NCBI GenBank assembly: GCA_048265065.1
Contig: JBLXCH010000006.1
Location: 8,725-72,724, forward strand
DNA from: Motiliproteus sp048265065
GTDB lineage: Bacteria > Pseudomonadota > Gammaproteobacteria > Pseudomonadales > Balneatricaceae
DNA: 64,000 nt
Reading direction: 5' to 3'
The position numbers were made by a program, and so were the translations under genes. Under the pieces are notes generated by a model. That model had not been told where the DNA came from. It did not search any database and saw only the letters and a program-made list of their open reading frames with translations. Of the stretch, positions 17,620 to 26,150 are shown in pieces (position 1 is the first letter of the stretch; each line of letters begins with the position of its first letter).

Positions 17620-17985
17620 TTAATTATTTTGAGCCAACCGCCACATCACGCCACTAGGATCACTGATAATAAACTCACTCATTCCCCATGGCCGCTGCAT
17701 AATCTCAGATACTGAAGTGGCGTACTTATCCGCCAGACACAATTTAATAACATGCTGATGCCATGCGCTTACGTCTTCTACGAGAAGGTGCATCATCAAA
17801 TTTTTCGCCAAGTCCGCATCATAAAAATTCTGCAGCAAAAAACTGCAATTGCCGTAATGGAAATACGCCACTTCCCCATCATCCGATGCCTGAGTAAAAC
17901 CCAATTCAGCATAGAATTGTTTTGAACGTTCAAAGTTTTGAGCAGGAATAAAGACTTTCAGCTCTACCGTCTTAAGGTTCGTCAT
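17620..17985 (-). CDS. VOC (glyoxalase/bleomycin-resistance fold) family protein
   Basis: A 121-residue single VOC-domain protein: VELKVFIPAQNFERSKQFYAELGF at the start, a central GNCSFLLQNFY segment and PWGMSEFIISDPSGVMWRLAQ at the end. Metal ligands of the glyoxalase I type are not evident, so it may be a binding or resistance member of the superfamily. The ATG at 17985 is chosen because GGAGGT lies six bases upstream; an in-frame extension to 18093 is read mainly through an octanucleotide repeat and is not credible. It follows the fhu-like and exporter genes on the same strand after 135 bases. The substrate is unknown. Confidence 0.82.
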   Translation of the reverse strand: MTNLKTVELKVFIPAQNFERSKQFYAELGFTQASDDGEVAYFHYGNCSFLLQNFYDADLAKNLMMHLLVEDVSAWHQHVIKLCLADKYATSVSEIMQRPWGMSEFIISDPSGVMWRLAQNN

Positions 17986-18036
17986 GGTGACCTCCGTATC
18001 TCGACAACCAACGCGCACGAATGCACCTTGGCTTTG

Positions 18037-18076
18037 CTGATTTACTGATTTACTGATTTTCTGATTTACTGATTTA
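18037..18076. repeat. Five copies of an 8-base tandem repeat
   Basis: CTGATTTA is repeated five times with one T change in the third copy, in the 135-base gap between the exporter stop and the VOC gene start. Confidence 0.9.
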
Positions 18077-18120
18077 AGAAAAGTAATACGCATCTCGCAC
18101 AGAGTTAGTCACAAACAACA

Positions 18121-19950
18121 TCACACCTCTCCTAAGAAACCACCACTTTGGTGCGCCCACAGAGTCGCATAGTGACCGTGTTGTGCCAGTAATTCTTTAT
18201 GAGTACCTTGCTCAACAATACGACCTTTATCGATAACCACTAGACGATCCATCGCCGCGATTGTTGAAAGCCTGTGCGCAATTGCCAGTACAGTTTTACC
18301 CTGCATCAACAACCGCAAGTTCTCCTGTATGGCAGCTTCAACTTCTGAATCTAGTGCTGAGGTAGCTTCATCCAATACGAGAATTGGCGCGTTTTTCAAC
18401 AATACTCGCGCGATAGCAATTCGCTGCCGTTGACCACCAGACAGTTTAACGCCGCGCTCACCCACAAGGGCGTCATAGCCTCTTCGCCCTTCACCATCGA
18501 TCATTTGTTCGATAAAACCATCAACATGCGCATGCCGCGCCGCTTCAAGCATCATCGCTTCTGTCGCATCAGGGCTACCGTACAACAGGTTTTCTCGAAT
18601 AGATCGGTGCAGCAATGATGAATCCTGACTAACCACACCAATTGATGCCCTTAAGCTTTGTAAAGACACCTGAGAAATATCTTCTCCATCAATGAGAATT
18701 CGGCCTTCTTTCAAATTATGAAAACGTAAGAGCAAGCCAATCAAGGTTGACTTACCCGCACCGGAACTACCAACAATACCGATTTTTTCGCCGGCATTAA
18801 CAGACAGTTCGAGATCTTTTAAAACACTCAGGTCCGACTCATAGCTAAAGTTAAGCTTTTCAAAGTGAATCTCGCCCTTGCTAACAACCAAGTGTTTAGA
18901 CTCACTTTGTTCTGTCACATCATAGGGCTTTGCCAGTGTTTCCATACCGTTTTGAACCGTACCTAAATTACGGAACAAAGCGGCAACTTCCCATAAAATA
19001 AACTGCGACAGACTCTTTAATCTGAATGTCAGTGCTATGGCAATAGCAATGGCTCCGGTGGTTACATCACCTTCTTGCCACAAGAAGATAGCCACGGCCG
19101 CAGTAAAGAAAATCAATAAAGAGTTCAAACACCAAAGCGCAATATTCAAGCCCGTCACTCGACGCATCAGCGGATACACCGCATCCAAAAAGCGCTGCAT
19201 GCTTTCTTTAGCGTAATCTGACTCTCGGTCACTGTGTGAAAACAGTTTAATGGTGTGAAAGTTCGTATAGCTGTCGACAATCCGACCCGTCATTTCAGAC
19301 TGCCTTTCCGCTTGTTTTACTGCAAACTCTTTTAACCGAGGGACCTCTCTAACGATAAGGACAACATAGAGCGTAACCCACACTAACAACGGTACAGAAA
19401 GGCGCCAGTCGGCGGCAAAAACTAAGGCTGTCATGCCGGACAAATACACCAGCATGTAGAGCATTAGGTCTAACAGCTTCATTACAGTTTCACGTAATGA
19501 CTCTGAGGTTTGGGTAAGCTTGGTCGCCAGCCGTCCTGCAAATTCATCTTGATAAAAGGCATGGCTTTGACCCAGCAAATACCGGTGTGCGCTCCAACGA
19601 ATTGCTGCGCTCATGTTAATAAATAACGATTGATGAAAAAGCATGGAATGCAGCACGACGACCACCGGCAAGCCCACCAACACCACCACGCTCATGACGA
19701 TCAGTACGCCGGACTGCTGCTCAAAGAAAGTCTCTGGCGACTGCGCACCAAGCCAATCGACCAAATCACCCAAAAAGCTAAACATCCAGACTTCAATGCA
19801 GGCAACAAAGAAAGTCACCACCGCAAGCGCAAAGAGTGCTTTTTCAAAACCCTTACAGTAATAACGGAAGAACCCCCACAAATCAGCAGGCGGTTGGGTT
19901 ACAGGCCGCATGGGGAAAGGGTCGGTTAATCTCTCAAAAAACGTGAACAT
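18121..19950 (-). CDS. ABC exporter (fused membrane and ATPase domains)
   Basis: A 609-residue MsbA/MdlB-like half-transporter that works as a dimer. Six membrane helices lie in residues about 35-310. The ATPase domain follows, with Walker A GSSGAGKST near 395, the signature KLSGGQRQR near 500, Walker B ILVLDEATSALD and the H-loop IAHRLST. It lies 36 bases downstream of the fhuB-like gene on the same strand and is probably cotranscribed. Exporters of this type near siderophore loci may expel siderophore, precursor or toxic metabolites; I see no siderophore synthesis genes here, so recycling or drug efflux are also possible. The ATG at 19950 is clear. Confidence 0.88.
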   Translation of the reverse strand: MFTFFERLTDPFPMRPVTQPPADLWGFFRYYCKGFEKALFALAVVTFFVACIEVWMFSFLGDLVDWLGAQSPETFFEQQSGVLIVMSVVVLVGLPVVVVLHSMLFHQSLFINMSAAIRWSAHRYLLGQSHAFYQDEFAGRLATKLTQTSESLRETVMKLLDLMLYMLVYLSGMTALVFAADWRLSVPLLVWVTLYVVLIVREVPRLKEFAVKQAERQSEMTGRIVDSYTNFHTIKLFSHSDRESDYAKESMQRFLDAVYPLMRRVTGLNIALWCLNSLLIFFTAAVAIFLWQEGDVTTGAIAIAIALTFRLKSLSQFILWEVAALFRNLGTVQNGMETLAKPYDVTEQSESKHLVVSKGEIHFEKLNFSYESDLSVLKDLELSVNAGEKIGIVGSSGAGKSTLIGLLLRFHNLKEGRILIDGEDISQVSLQSLRASIGVVSQDSSLLHRSIRENLLYGSPDATEAMMLEAARHAHVDGFIEQMIDGEGRRGYDALVGERGVKLSGGQRQRIAIARVLLKNAPILVLDEATSALDSEVEAAIQENLRLLMQGKTVLAIAHRLSTIAAMDRLVVIDKGRIVEQGTHKELLAQHGHYATLWAHQSGGFLGEV

Positions 19951-19986
19951 GAATTGCTCGCAATGTGGATGGTGGATAGTAATGAA

Positions 19987-21942
19987 TCAAGACAAACGGC
20001 GGCGAACTAATAGACAGATAAAATACGTGCCGCCAACTACCGAGGCCAACAGCCCCGCAGGAATTTGCATTGGATAAATAATTGTTCGGCCGACCCAGTC
20101 CGCCGAGACCATAAGCAAGCCACCAGCCAACGCAGCGACCAATAACTGTAAGATGGCCTTGCGCGCCCCCAGCAAACTTGCAATATGGGGGGCCAATAAG
20201 CCAACAAACGCAATAGGTCCAATAATTGATGTAACTACTGCGCACAGCATAGCCGCTACTAATAACAAACCCATCCGTGCGCGGCTCAGATTCAAACCTC
20301 GCCCCACGGCAAAACCATCATCAATGGATATCAGCGTTAACGCTCTAGCTGAAGCAAAACCGACGATCAGCCCCAGGCTACAGCCAACTAACAAAAGCAG
20401 GGAATTCTGTTCAGAAACGTTGTAAGTGGAGCCTGATAACCAGCCAATCACTGCCGTCGTATCTTGTCCGCCTCTCGCCAATATAAATTGCACCACAGCA
20501 TCAAGTAAGGCCGCTAACGCGATACCCGTTAATGCTAAGATTCCCGGAGAATAGTTATGCTTTCTACCTAGCCACATGAGCACAAATAAAATCACTGCTG
20601 AGCCGGCAAAAGCGACTAGCGGTCCAGCTTCTTGAATTGAGCCACCGACCAACATTACGGTAAACAGCAGCGCTAGCGTCGCACCCGCAGAGAGACCCAA
20701 TAAATCAGGGCTTGCTAAAGGGTTACGGATCAGTCGTTGCATGATCACCCCCGCCACAGCTAAACCGACTCCTGCCGCAAGCGCAGCGACAACACGCGGC
20801 CAACGTAATGACAGCACCAAGGAGTCAGGCCAAGCAAACTGCCAACCGGTGATACCTGGAGAAGCCATAATCGAGCTTAGTGCAAAAACAATGAGCATTA
20901 AGCCCATCACCCAAGGTGTTAATGGATGCAGCATTAAACGCCCACCCGGCAACTGGCGATTACTTTGTTCAAGCCCCCGTAGCTTGCTCCTCGCCAGCCA
21001 AATTAACGCTGGCGCACCTATTAATGCCGCAGCGGCTCCACTAGGTACAATATCTCTCGACCACTGACTAAACTGCAGCGCAATCATATCCGTCGCTAGC
21101 AGTAATAAGGCGCCTAGCAGCAAACAAAACACCAACTCATCCCGTGCGGTTCTACTCCCCATCATTCTGGCCATGTTCGGTGTCAGTAAGCCAATAAAAC
21201 CAATTAGGCCGACAGCGGTAATCACCACCGAGGTCAGCCATAACGAAGCGACAAAAAGGGCCAGCATTACCGGCACTAGGCTAATACCACGACCTTGCGC
21301 TGCTGAGTCACCCAAACGCATTAAGGTTAATGGACGAGCAGCCAAAACCACGACCACGGGCACCAACCACAAGCGCGGCAATAACCACTCCACCCACTGC
21401 CAATCGGTTTGAGCAAGATCCCCTGCTCCCCAAATAAACATATTTTGCGCATACTGATCATTGAGCAGAATAAGGGCCGACGAAATAGCCCCCAATAATA
21501 AATTAACAGCCATACCCGCAAGAATGATTGGCAACCCGCGCAAGCCATGTCGACCGGCAATAGCCATCACTAAAAGCACGGCCAGGAGGGAACCAGTAAC
21601 GGCAGCCCAAGGTCCCATCGTGGCAACCAACGGAGGTGCAAAAATAGTGAGTAACAACACTCCTAACCACGCACCCGATGCTGCGCCTAGCGTCATGGGT
21701 GAAACGAGCGGGTTTTGCAAAAGCTGCTGCAAAATACTCCCAGCCAGACCCATTACTGCACCCACCATGATGGCCAGCAACACCCTCGGCAGAGAGGAAT
21801 AAACAAACTGAAACTCAGCAAAAGATTGAGGCACCTGACCTGTGATCAGCCCCCATTGCTGAGTAACGCTCAAATCATGACCTATTTGAAGGTGTACAAA
21901 AGCAACGACCCATAGCCCTACTGTGGCGAGAATATATTTCAC
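19987..21942 (-). CDS. fhuB: FhuB-like ferric hydroxamate permease, two fused FecCD halves
   Basis: A 651-residue inner-membrane protein made of two tandem FecCD domains (about 1-330 and 331-651), each with its own motif (LLQNPLVSPMTLG then GLIGFIGLLTPNMARMM; LIRNPLASPDLLG then GPIAFVGLLAPHIASLLG). Fused double permeases are the mark of FhuB, which takes up ferric hydroxamates; other importers use two separate chains. The start is GTG at 21942, three bases after the binding-protein stop, so translation is likely coupled. It works with the binding protein at 21946 and the ATPase at 22911. The family is certain; the hydroxamate ligand is inferred from the architecture. Confidence 0.9.
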   Translation of the reverse strand: MKYILATVGLWVVAFVHLQIGHDLSVTQQWGLITGQVPQSFAEFQFVYSSLPRVLLAIMVGAVMGLAGSILQQLLQNPLVSPMTLGAASGAWLGVLLLTIFAPPLVATMGPWAAVTGSLLAVLLVMAIAGRHGLRGLPIILAGMAVNLLLGAISSALILLNDQYAQNMFIWGAGDLAQTDWQWVEWLLPRLWLVPVVVVLAARPLTLMRLGDSAAQGRGISLVPVMLALFVASLWLTSVVITAVGLIGFIGLLTPNMARMMGSRTARDELVFCLLLGALLLLATDMIALQFSQWSRDIVPSGAAAALIGAPALIWLARSKLRGLEQSNRQLPGGRLMLHPLTPWVMGLMLIVFALSSIMASPGITGWQFAWPDSLVLSLRWPRVVAALAAGVGLAVAGVIMQRLIRNPLASPDLLGLSAGATLALLFTVMLVGGSIQEAGPLVAFAGSAVILFVLMWLGRKHNYSPGILALTGIALAALLDAVVQFILARGGQDTTAVIGWLSGSTYNVSEQNSLLLLVGCSLGLIVGFASARALTLISIDDGFAVGRGLNLSRARMGLLLVAAMLCAVVTSIIGPIAFVGLLAPHIASLLGARKAILQLLVAALAGGLLMVSADWVGRTIIYPMQIPAGLLASVVGGTYFICLLVRRRLS

Positions 21943-21945
21943 GTT

Positions 21946-22857
21946 TTAGGGTTCTAATGCCAGTAACGCGTCTGTAATAGCAACCGCTAGATATTCGATC
22001 GACAAGGCACCACCGTATGTCCAGCTAGACGCAACAGCACCTACACGTCCATTTTTCACAAACGGCATCTGCTGCCATAAAGGCATAGCAAACAATTGTT
22101 TTTCATAAGGAAAGGGCTTGATATAAAGCACCGCGCCATCTTCGATACTGGCGAGATCAACAATCGCTTTTTGAGTTTGCCCCCATGTTGATGGTGAGAC
22201 GTCAAATGCAGGTGCTACACCTAAACCATCCAGCGCGGCCTCAACCATCGAGTTCTGGCCATAAATTCTGACATGGGCAGCATCTACGAAACGCACCAAC
22301 GACGTTTTCGGGATATCGTGACCGAAATGTTCAAGTAGACGCTCACGCTGCTTCGCAATCTGATCATCTCGTCGTTGCAGTCTTTCCTTTGCGAACTGCT
22401 CTTTACCGACGGCTTTACCCAACTGCACAAATGAGCGATCCACCACCTCAGCATTTTTATGGTCGGCTCGGTAATTATCAAAATACAGTACGGGTGCAAT
22501 ACGAGCTAACCGGTCCAATAGGTTCTTTTGACGTGAACCAATAACTATCAGGTCTGGTTGTAATGCGATAACGCTTTCAATACTCGGCTCAAGACGACGA
22601 CCCACTTCTGAGCTGCCCTCTGGTAATGCGGGCTTTGCGACCCATGTTTTATAGCCCTCGATATCAGCGATACCGATCGGCGTCACACCCAGCTCCACCA
22701 GCTCTTCGGTCGCACCCCAATTAAGAGCAACAACTCGCTTGGCTGGTACCGCAAACTCGTGACTACCTAAACTATCAACCACTTCAAATGACATGACTTG
22801 AAAACTGCAGATCAAGCTAACAAACAACGCAGTAAAACGTCTTACAACCGATTTCAT
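21946..22857 (-). CDS. fhuD: FhuD-like siderophore-binding periplasmic protein
   Basis: A 303-residue class III binding protein with signal peptide to about residue 23, then PAKRVVALNWGATEELVELGV, GSRQKNLLDRLARIAPVLYFDNY and SIEYLAVAITDAL near the C-terminus. The fold and its place between the ATPase and the fused permease match the E. coli order fhuC-fhuD-fhuB. The frame is open to TTG at 22884, but ATG at 22857 starts directly at the signal peptide and is preferred. It should carry the ferric hydroxamate from the receptor at 15167 to FhuB. Confidence 0.87.
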   Translation of the reverse strand: MKSVVRRFTALFVSLICSFQVMSFEVVDSLGSHEFAVPAKRVVALNWGATEELVELGVTPIGIADIEGYKTWVAKPALPEGSSEVGRRLEPSIESVIALQPDLIVIGSRQKNLLDRLARIAPVLYFDNYRADHKNAEVVDRSFVQLGKAVGKEQFAKERLQRRDDQIAKQRERLLEHFGHDIPKTSLVRFVDAAHVRIYGQNSMVEAALDGLGVAPAFDVSPSTWGQTQKAIVDLASIEDGAVLYIKPFPYEKQLFAMPLWQQMPFVKNGRVGAVASSWTYGGALSIEYLAVAITDALLALEP

Positions 22858-22910
22858 TTCAATCACTCTTGGACCAATGGGCAAACAAGGTTAACTAACG
22901 CCTTTAAGGC

Positions 22911-23755
22911 TTAGGCAACCACGACAATAGGTGTGTTTTCTTCAGGGTGAGGGCACAAACGAATATCAATTTCGTACAATTCAGATAGCCGTTTTTCGCA
23001 TAACAGCGCAGCAGAATCACCATTAAAAGCCACTTGCCCCTGTTTAAGTGCCAGCACATGGTCAGCATAGCGGGCGGCCAGATTGATATCGTGGAGAATG
23101 ACCACCACACCACGACCGGTTTCTTTGTTAAGCTTTTTTAACAGCTGCATTAATTCGTATTGATGCGATAAATCAAGCGCTGAAGTTGGCTCATCCAGCA
23201 GCAGTAATGGCGACTGTTGAGCGAGCAACATGGCTATCCATACTCGCTGACGTTCACCGCCAGATAACTTTTCTGTCATACTTTGCGCATACTGCAAGAC
23301 GTCTGTCTGTGCCATCGCCGTTTCTACGAGTTGATGATCAATTTCAGTCCAGCGCCCTAACAAGCCACGCCACGGATAACGACCTTGTAATACCAACTCA
23401 CGGACACTTAAGCCTGCAATTCAGTCCAGCGCCCTAACAAGCCACGCCACGGATAACGACCTTGTAATACCAACTCACGGACACTTAAGCCTGCAATCTC
23501 AGGTAACCGCTGAGGTAAGAAGGCAATTTGCTGCGCTAGCTCACGCTGAGATAACTGCTGTAAAGAGCGGCCATCAAGGTGCAGGGAGCCTTGATCAGGA
23601 TTCAGCTGGCGAGCCAGCAGGCTCATCAATGTCGATTTTCCAGAACCATTGTGACCCAAAATAACCGTCACTTTGTCAGTGGCAATGGCGAGCTCGTCAA
23701 TCGCCAAAATATCTCGCCCCTGCCGATGAATCCGAATATCAGTTAACTGCAGCAT
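22911..23755 (-). CDS. fhuC: FhuC-like ATPase, broken by a 77-base duplication that is probably an assembly error
   Basis: The ATPase for the fhuB/fhuD importer. As written it is split: the first part (from ATG 23755, SD GGAG) carries Walker A GHNGSGKST and stops near 23408; the second part carries KLSGGERQR, LLLLDEPTSALD and the H-loop ILHDIN and ends at 22911. Both parts contain the same VLQGRYPWRGLLGRWTE because bases 23343-23420 recur at 23420-23497 with a 77-base period. Removing one copy joins the halves in frame into a normal protein of 255 residues (768 bases with stop). The period equals the overlap seen at both N gaps, so an unmerged contig join is far likelier than a pseudogene. 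Confidence 0.88.
23343..23497. repeat. 77-base tandem duplication, ungapped contig join
   Basis: Bases 23343-23420 match 23420-23497 exactly. The same unit length of 77 flanks both N runs of this window. It shifts the reading frame of the fhuC-like gene, which otherwise has all its motifs. Confidence 0.93.
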
Positions 23756-24545
23756 GCTCACTCCAATCATCTTTAAGGCGCTGAATTCGTTCTGACATTT
23801 TTTGTCGTGGACAGGTGACGCAAAGGTCACCGTCACACCGTCGATAATGTAAACAGCAGCCCTTTCGGTTAAGTGCCACTTGCTCACTACCGTCGGGCAA
23901 AGCAAAAGCCATCACCGCTGAAGCATTTGATAAACCAGTAGCAGCCAACCATTGACGACAAAGGTCATCAAAAGTGGTTGTATCGGTTTTAAAGAAGTAA
24001 GGGCGCATAAGAATCAAAGTGGAGAGGATCCGATCCGCAAGCAATCGATCTGCACGAATCGATTTTAATACGCTAATAGCCATGAGTTCGGCTTTTAACG
24101 AATCACAATATTGCTTAAGCTGCGCACCCACAGCTTGTATCATCGTGGCATTAACATGATGGTCGGCAACATGATGGTTAGCGTCGCCAACAACCTCAGC
24201 AAAGACGTCACTTTCCAGAGTGTAGCCGGCCACCATCGCAGGCTGCACATGCTGACCTAGCGATGATAAAGACAACACTTTACCGAACCCATAAGCGCTA
24301 GCCAGAGATAACATCACCGGTTGCCACGTCAGTAGCCCCCATGTTCTTACCGCGCCATAACTTGGCCCTGCTTCAGGATATTGCTCCAATAACGGCGTTA
24401 AGACCCGCTGTATATTCGCCGTATTGTCATTTGCTAAGACAATCTCATCATCAGAAACGCTGCCCACACGGCCAACCAGGCCTGGCACATAGCTTTGGAC
24501 TGTAGCGATAAAATTGAGCAATTCATGGGAGCCAGAGTCAGGCAT
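23739..24545 (-). CDS. fhuF: FhuF-like ferric-siderophore reductase
   Basis: A cytoplasmic [2Fe-2S] protein that reduces siderophore-bound iron so it is released. The C-terminal motif is exact for the family: Cys-Cys, ten residues, Cys, two residues, Cys (from GCC to TCP, about residues 228-244). Upstream segments LLTWQPVMLSLASAYGFGK fit the FhuF domain. The frame is open to a TTG at 24605, but the ATG at 24545 leaves room for a promoter below the Fur-like site at 24614-24632 and gives 268 residues, the usual length. It overlaps the fhuC start by 17 bases and is the first gene of the fhuF-C-D-B set. Confidence 0.85.
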   Translation of the reverse strand: MPDSGSHELLNFIATVQSYVPGLVGRVGSVSDDEIVLANDNTANIQRVLTPLLEQYPEAGPSYGAVRTWGLLTWQPVMLSLASAYGFGKVLSLSSLGQHVQPAMVAGYTLESDVFAEVVGDANHHVADHHVNATMIQAVGAQLKQYCDSLKAELMAISVLKSIRADRLLADRILSTLILMRPYFFKTDTTTFDDLCRQWLAATGLSNASAVMAFALPDGSEQVALNRKGCCLHYRRCDGDLCVTCPRQKMSERIQRLKDDWSEHAAVN

Positions 24546-24613
24546 CAACAGCAACTTACTAGATTTAAAAAGTGACAATATTGCTGATGAGTCTACTCGA
24601 TTCAAGAGTTAAT

Positions 24614-24632
24614 AACAATCGTTATCATTGTC
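24614..24632 (-). promoter_or_regulatory. Fur-like box upstream of fhuF
   Basis: On the minus strand GACAATGATAACGATTGTT matches 14 of 19 Fur positions. It lies 69 bases before the chosen fhuF ATG and should control the whole fhu-like operon by iron. Confidence 0.65.
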
Positions 24633-24686
24633 ATTTAGTTTTTAATAACATTCTTTCAATCCGCTTATTCAGCACCTCTATAAAGA

Positions 24687-25028
24687 TCAACAAGACCAAT
24701 TAAGCATGATGTCGTCAGCACCCGAAAAGCCACTCAGATGCCGGTCAATCGTGTCGACGATCGCTGCCAAATCAGCCTTATTATTTGCTGCACAATGAAA
24801 TCCTAGCGCCTCACCGCTGGCCTTCATCACACAAACCCCTTCAGCAAACTGCACAAAGCCCAAGTCCTCATCCCAAAGCGCATCTACTTTTCGACTGAAA
24901 TGCTTACACAGTAATCGTACTAAGCGTGTTGGATTTGACGTAACACAGCTAGCTTTCGTTACTAATAAGTAACGGGGCAATGCCGCGTTAGTGGTAGATT
25001 CCAATGTTTCCTTTTTGTTAATTTCCAC
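24687..25028 (-). CDS. DUF2218 family protein (cassette 2)
   Basis: A 113-residue cytoplasmic protein of the same family as the one at 3914-4204: both have LCKHF, one variable residue, then RKV, and share the strand pattern after it. An N-terminal extension of about 15 residues is uncertain: the frame begins at GTG 25028, while a TTG at 25004 has a better AAGGA ribosome site. The gene follows the ATPase of cassette 2 on the same strand, with about 174 true bases between once the false gap is removed, and precedes the fhuF unit. Function unknown; the linkage with iron-chelate importers is seen twice in this window. Confidence 0.82.
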   Translation of the reverse strand: MEINKKETLESTTNAALPRYLLVTKASCVTSNPTRLVRLLCKHFSRKVDALWDEDLGFVQFAEGVCVMKASGEALGFHCAANNKADLAAIVDTIDRHLSGFSGADDIMLNWSC

Positions 25029-25379
25029 AGGTTTTGCTCTTCATTTTCACAGACACGTGATTTGGTTCTTCAGTAAAACAATTTAGCTTATACATCTTCG
25101 CTTATACATCTTCGCTTACAACGATCGTTATAAAAGCAGTGACAAAAACAGAGACAACAACCATTGCAAGCAATGTTACACAAGCTCGGTTATAAACTCG
25201 GTTCAGCACGCGCTATCAGCTAANNNNNNNNNNNNNNNNNNNNNNNNNNNNNNNNNNNNNNNNNNNNNNNNNNNNNNNNNNNNNNNNNNNNNNNNNNNNN
25301 NNNNNNNNNNNNNNNNNNNNNNNAACAGAGACAACAACCATTGCAAGCAATGTTACACAAGCTCGGTTATAAACTCGGT
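25029..25379. other. Intergenic region with false assembly gap
   Basis: No gene is seen. Bases 25147-25223 and 25324-25400 are identical 77-base copies around exactly 100 N, so the true spacer is about 174 bases. It contains a 14-base direct repeat (GCTTATACATCTTC twice, 25086-25113) and the palindrome AACGATCGTT at 25120-25129. These may belong to a promoter of the DUF2218 gene. Confidence 0.85.
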
Positions 25380-26150
25380 TCAGCACGCGCTATCAGCTAA
25401 TACAATAGGGTTTCCTTTTGAGCACATTTCTACTCGCCCCTCTACTCGATACGCTTGGCGCAGGCATTCAGGGGTTAGTATTTCACTGGGGGCCCCCATA
25501 CCGATAACGCCAGCCTGACCTAACACCAACACTTGGTCGCAAAATCGCAACGCAAGATTTAGATCATGGCTAGCAACAAAAGCGATAACTCGGCGACTCT
25601 TTGCTTCCTCTTTCACCGCCTCCAGAACATTCAATTGCCAATGAAGATCCAAAGCACTGGTCGGTTCATCCAGCAACAATAACGAAGGCTTGCGAACTAA
25701 CACCTGAGCCAAACCTACCATTTGCCGCTGCCCACCAGACATTTCCTGCATTTTTTGAAGCGCTAAATGCGAGATCCCCAACCGATGGAATACAGAATCA
25801 ACTCGTGCTTCGACTTCATTTTTATTGGCACCGCCCATCACAATTCGACAGGCACTGTAGATCAACTCATAAGCCACCAAACTGGTTGGTTGTGGCAAAG
25901 TCTGCGGTAAATACCCAATAAGCTTCATACGTTGCTGCTGTGACAACCTCAGCAACGACTGATCAGCAAAAGACAACTGACCTGAAGTTGTTAACTGCCC
26001 TGCTAATGCTTTAAGGAATGTTGATTTACCCACCGCATTTGGCCCAACCAAGGCTACCAAGGCGCCTTCAGGAATTTCGGACAACGACATGCCTTGAATG
26101 ATTTTTTTGCGCCCATAGCTCACACTAAGGTCATTAATTCGCAAACCCAT
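25380..26150 (-). CDS. ABC transporter ATP-binding protein, iron-chelate importer (cassette 2)
   Basis: A 256-residue FecE/FhuC-type ATPase with Walker A GPNAVGKST near residue 36, signature EMSGGQRQM, Walker B LLLLDEPTSALD and H-loop ASHDLN. It is the paralogue of the ATPase at 2029-2799. Its ATG shares one base with the stop of the permease gene (TAATG), showing translational coupling. The C-terminal codons lie inside the 77-base copy to the right of the N run, so the sequence of the gene itself is intact. Confidence 0.9.
   Translation of the reverse strand: MGLRINDLSVSYGRKKIIQGMSLSEIPEGALVALVGPNAVGKSTFLKALAGQLTTSGQLSFADQSLLRLSQQQRMKLIGYLPQTLPQPTSLVAYELIYSACRIVMGGANKNEVEARVDSVFHRLGISHLALQKMQEMSGGQRQMVGLAQVLVRKPSLLLLDEPTSALDLHWQLNVLEAVKEEAKSRRVIAFVASHDLNLALRFCDQVLVLGQAGVIGMGAPSEILTPECLRQAYRVEGRVEMCSKGNPIVLADSAC

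Noticed and set aside
22911..23905. fhuC-like gene as a true pseudogene, or as two separate ATPases
   Set aside because: The break is an exact 77-base repeat of the same length as both gap flanks, and one copy removed gives a full normal ATPase.
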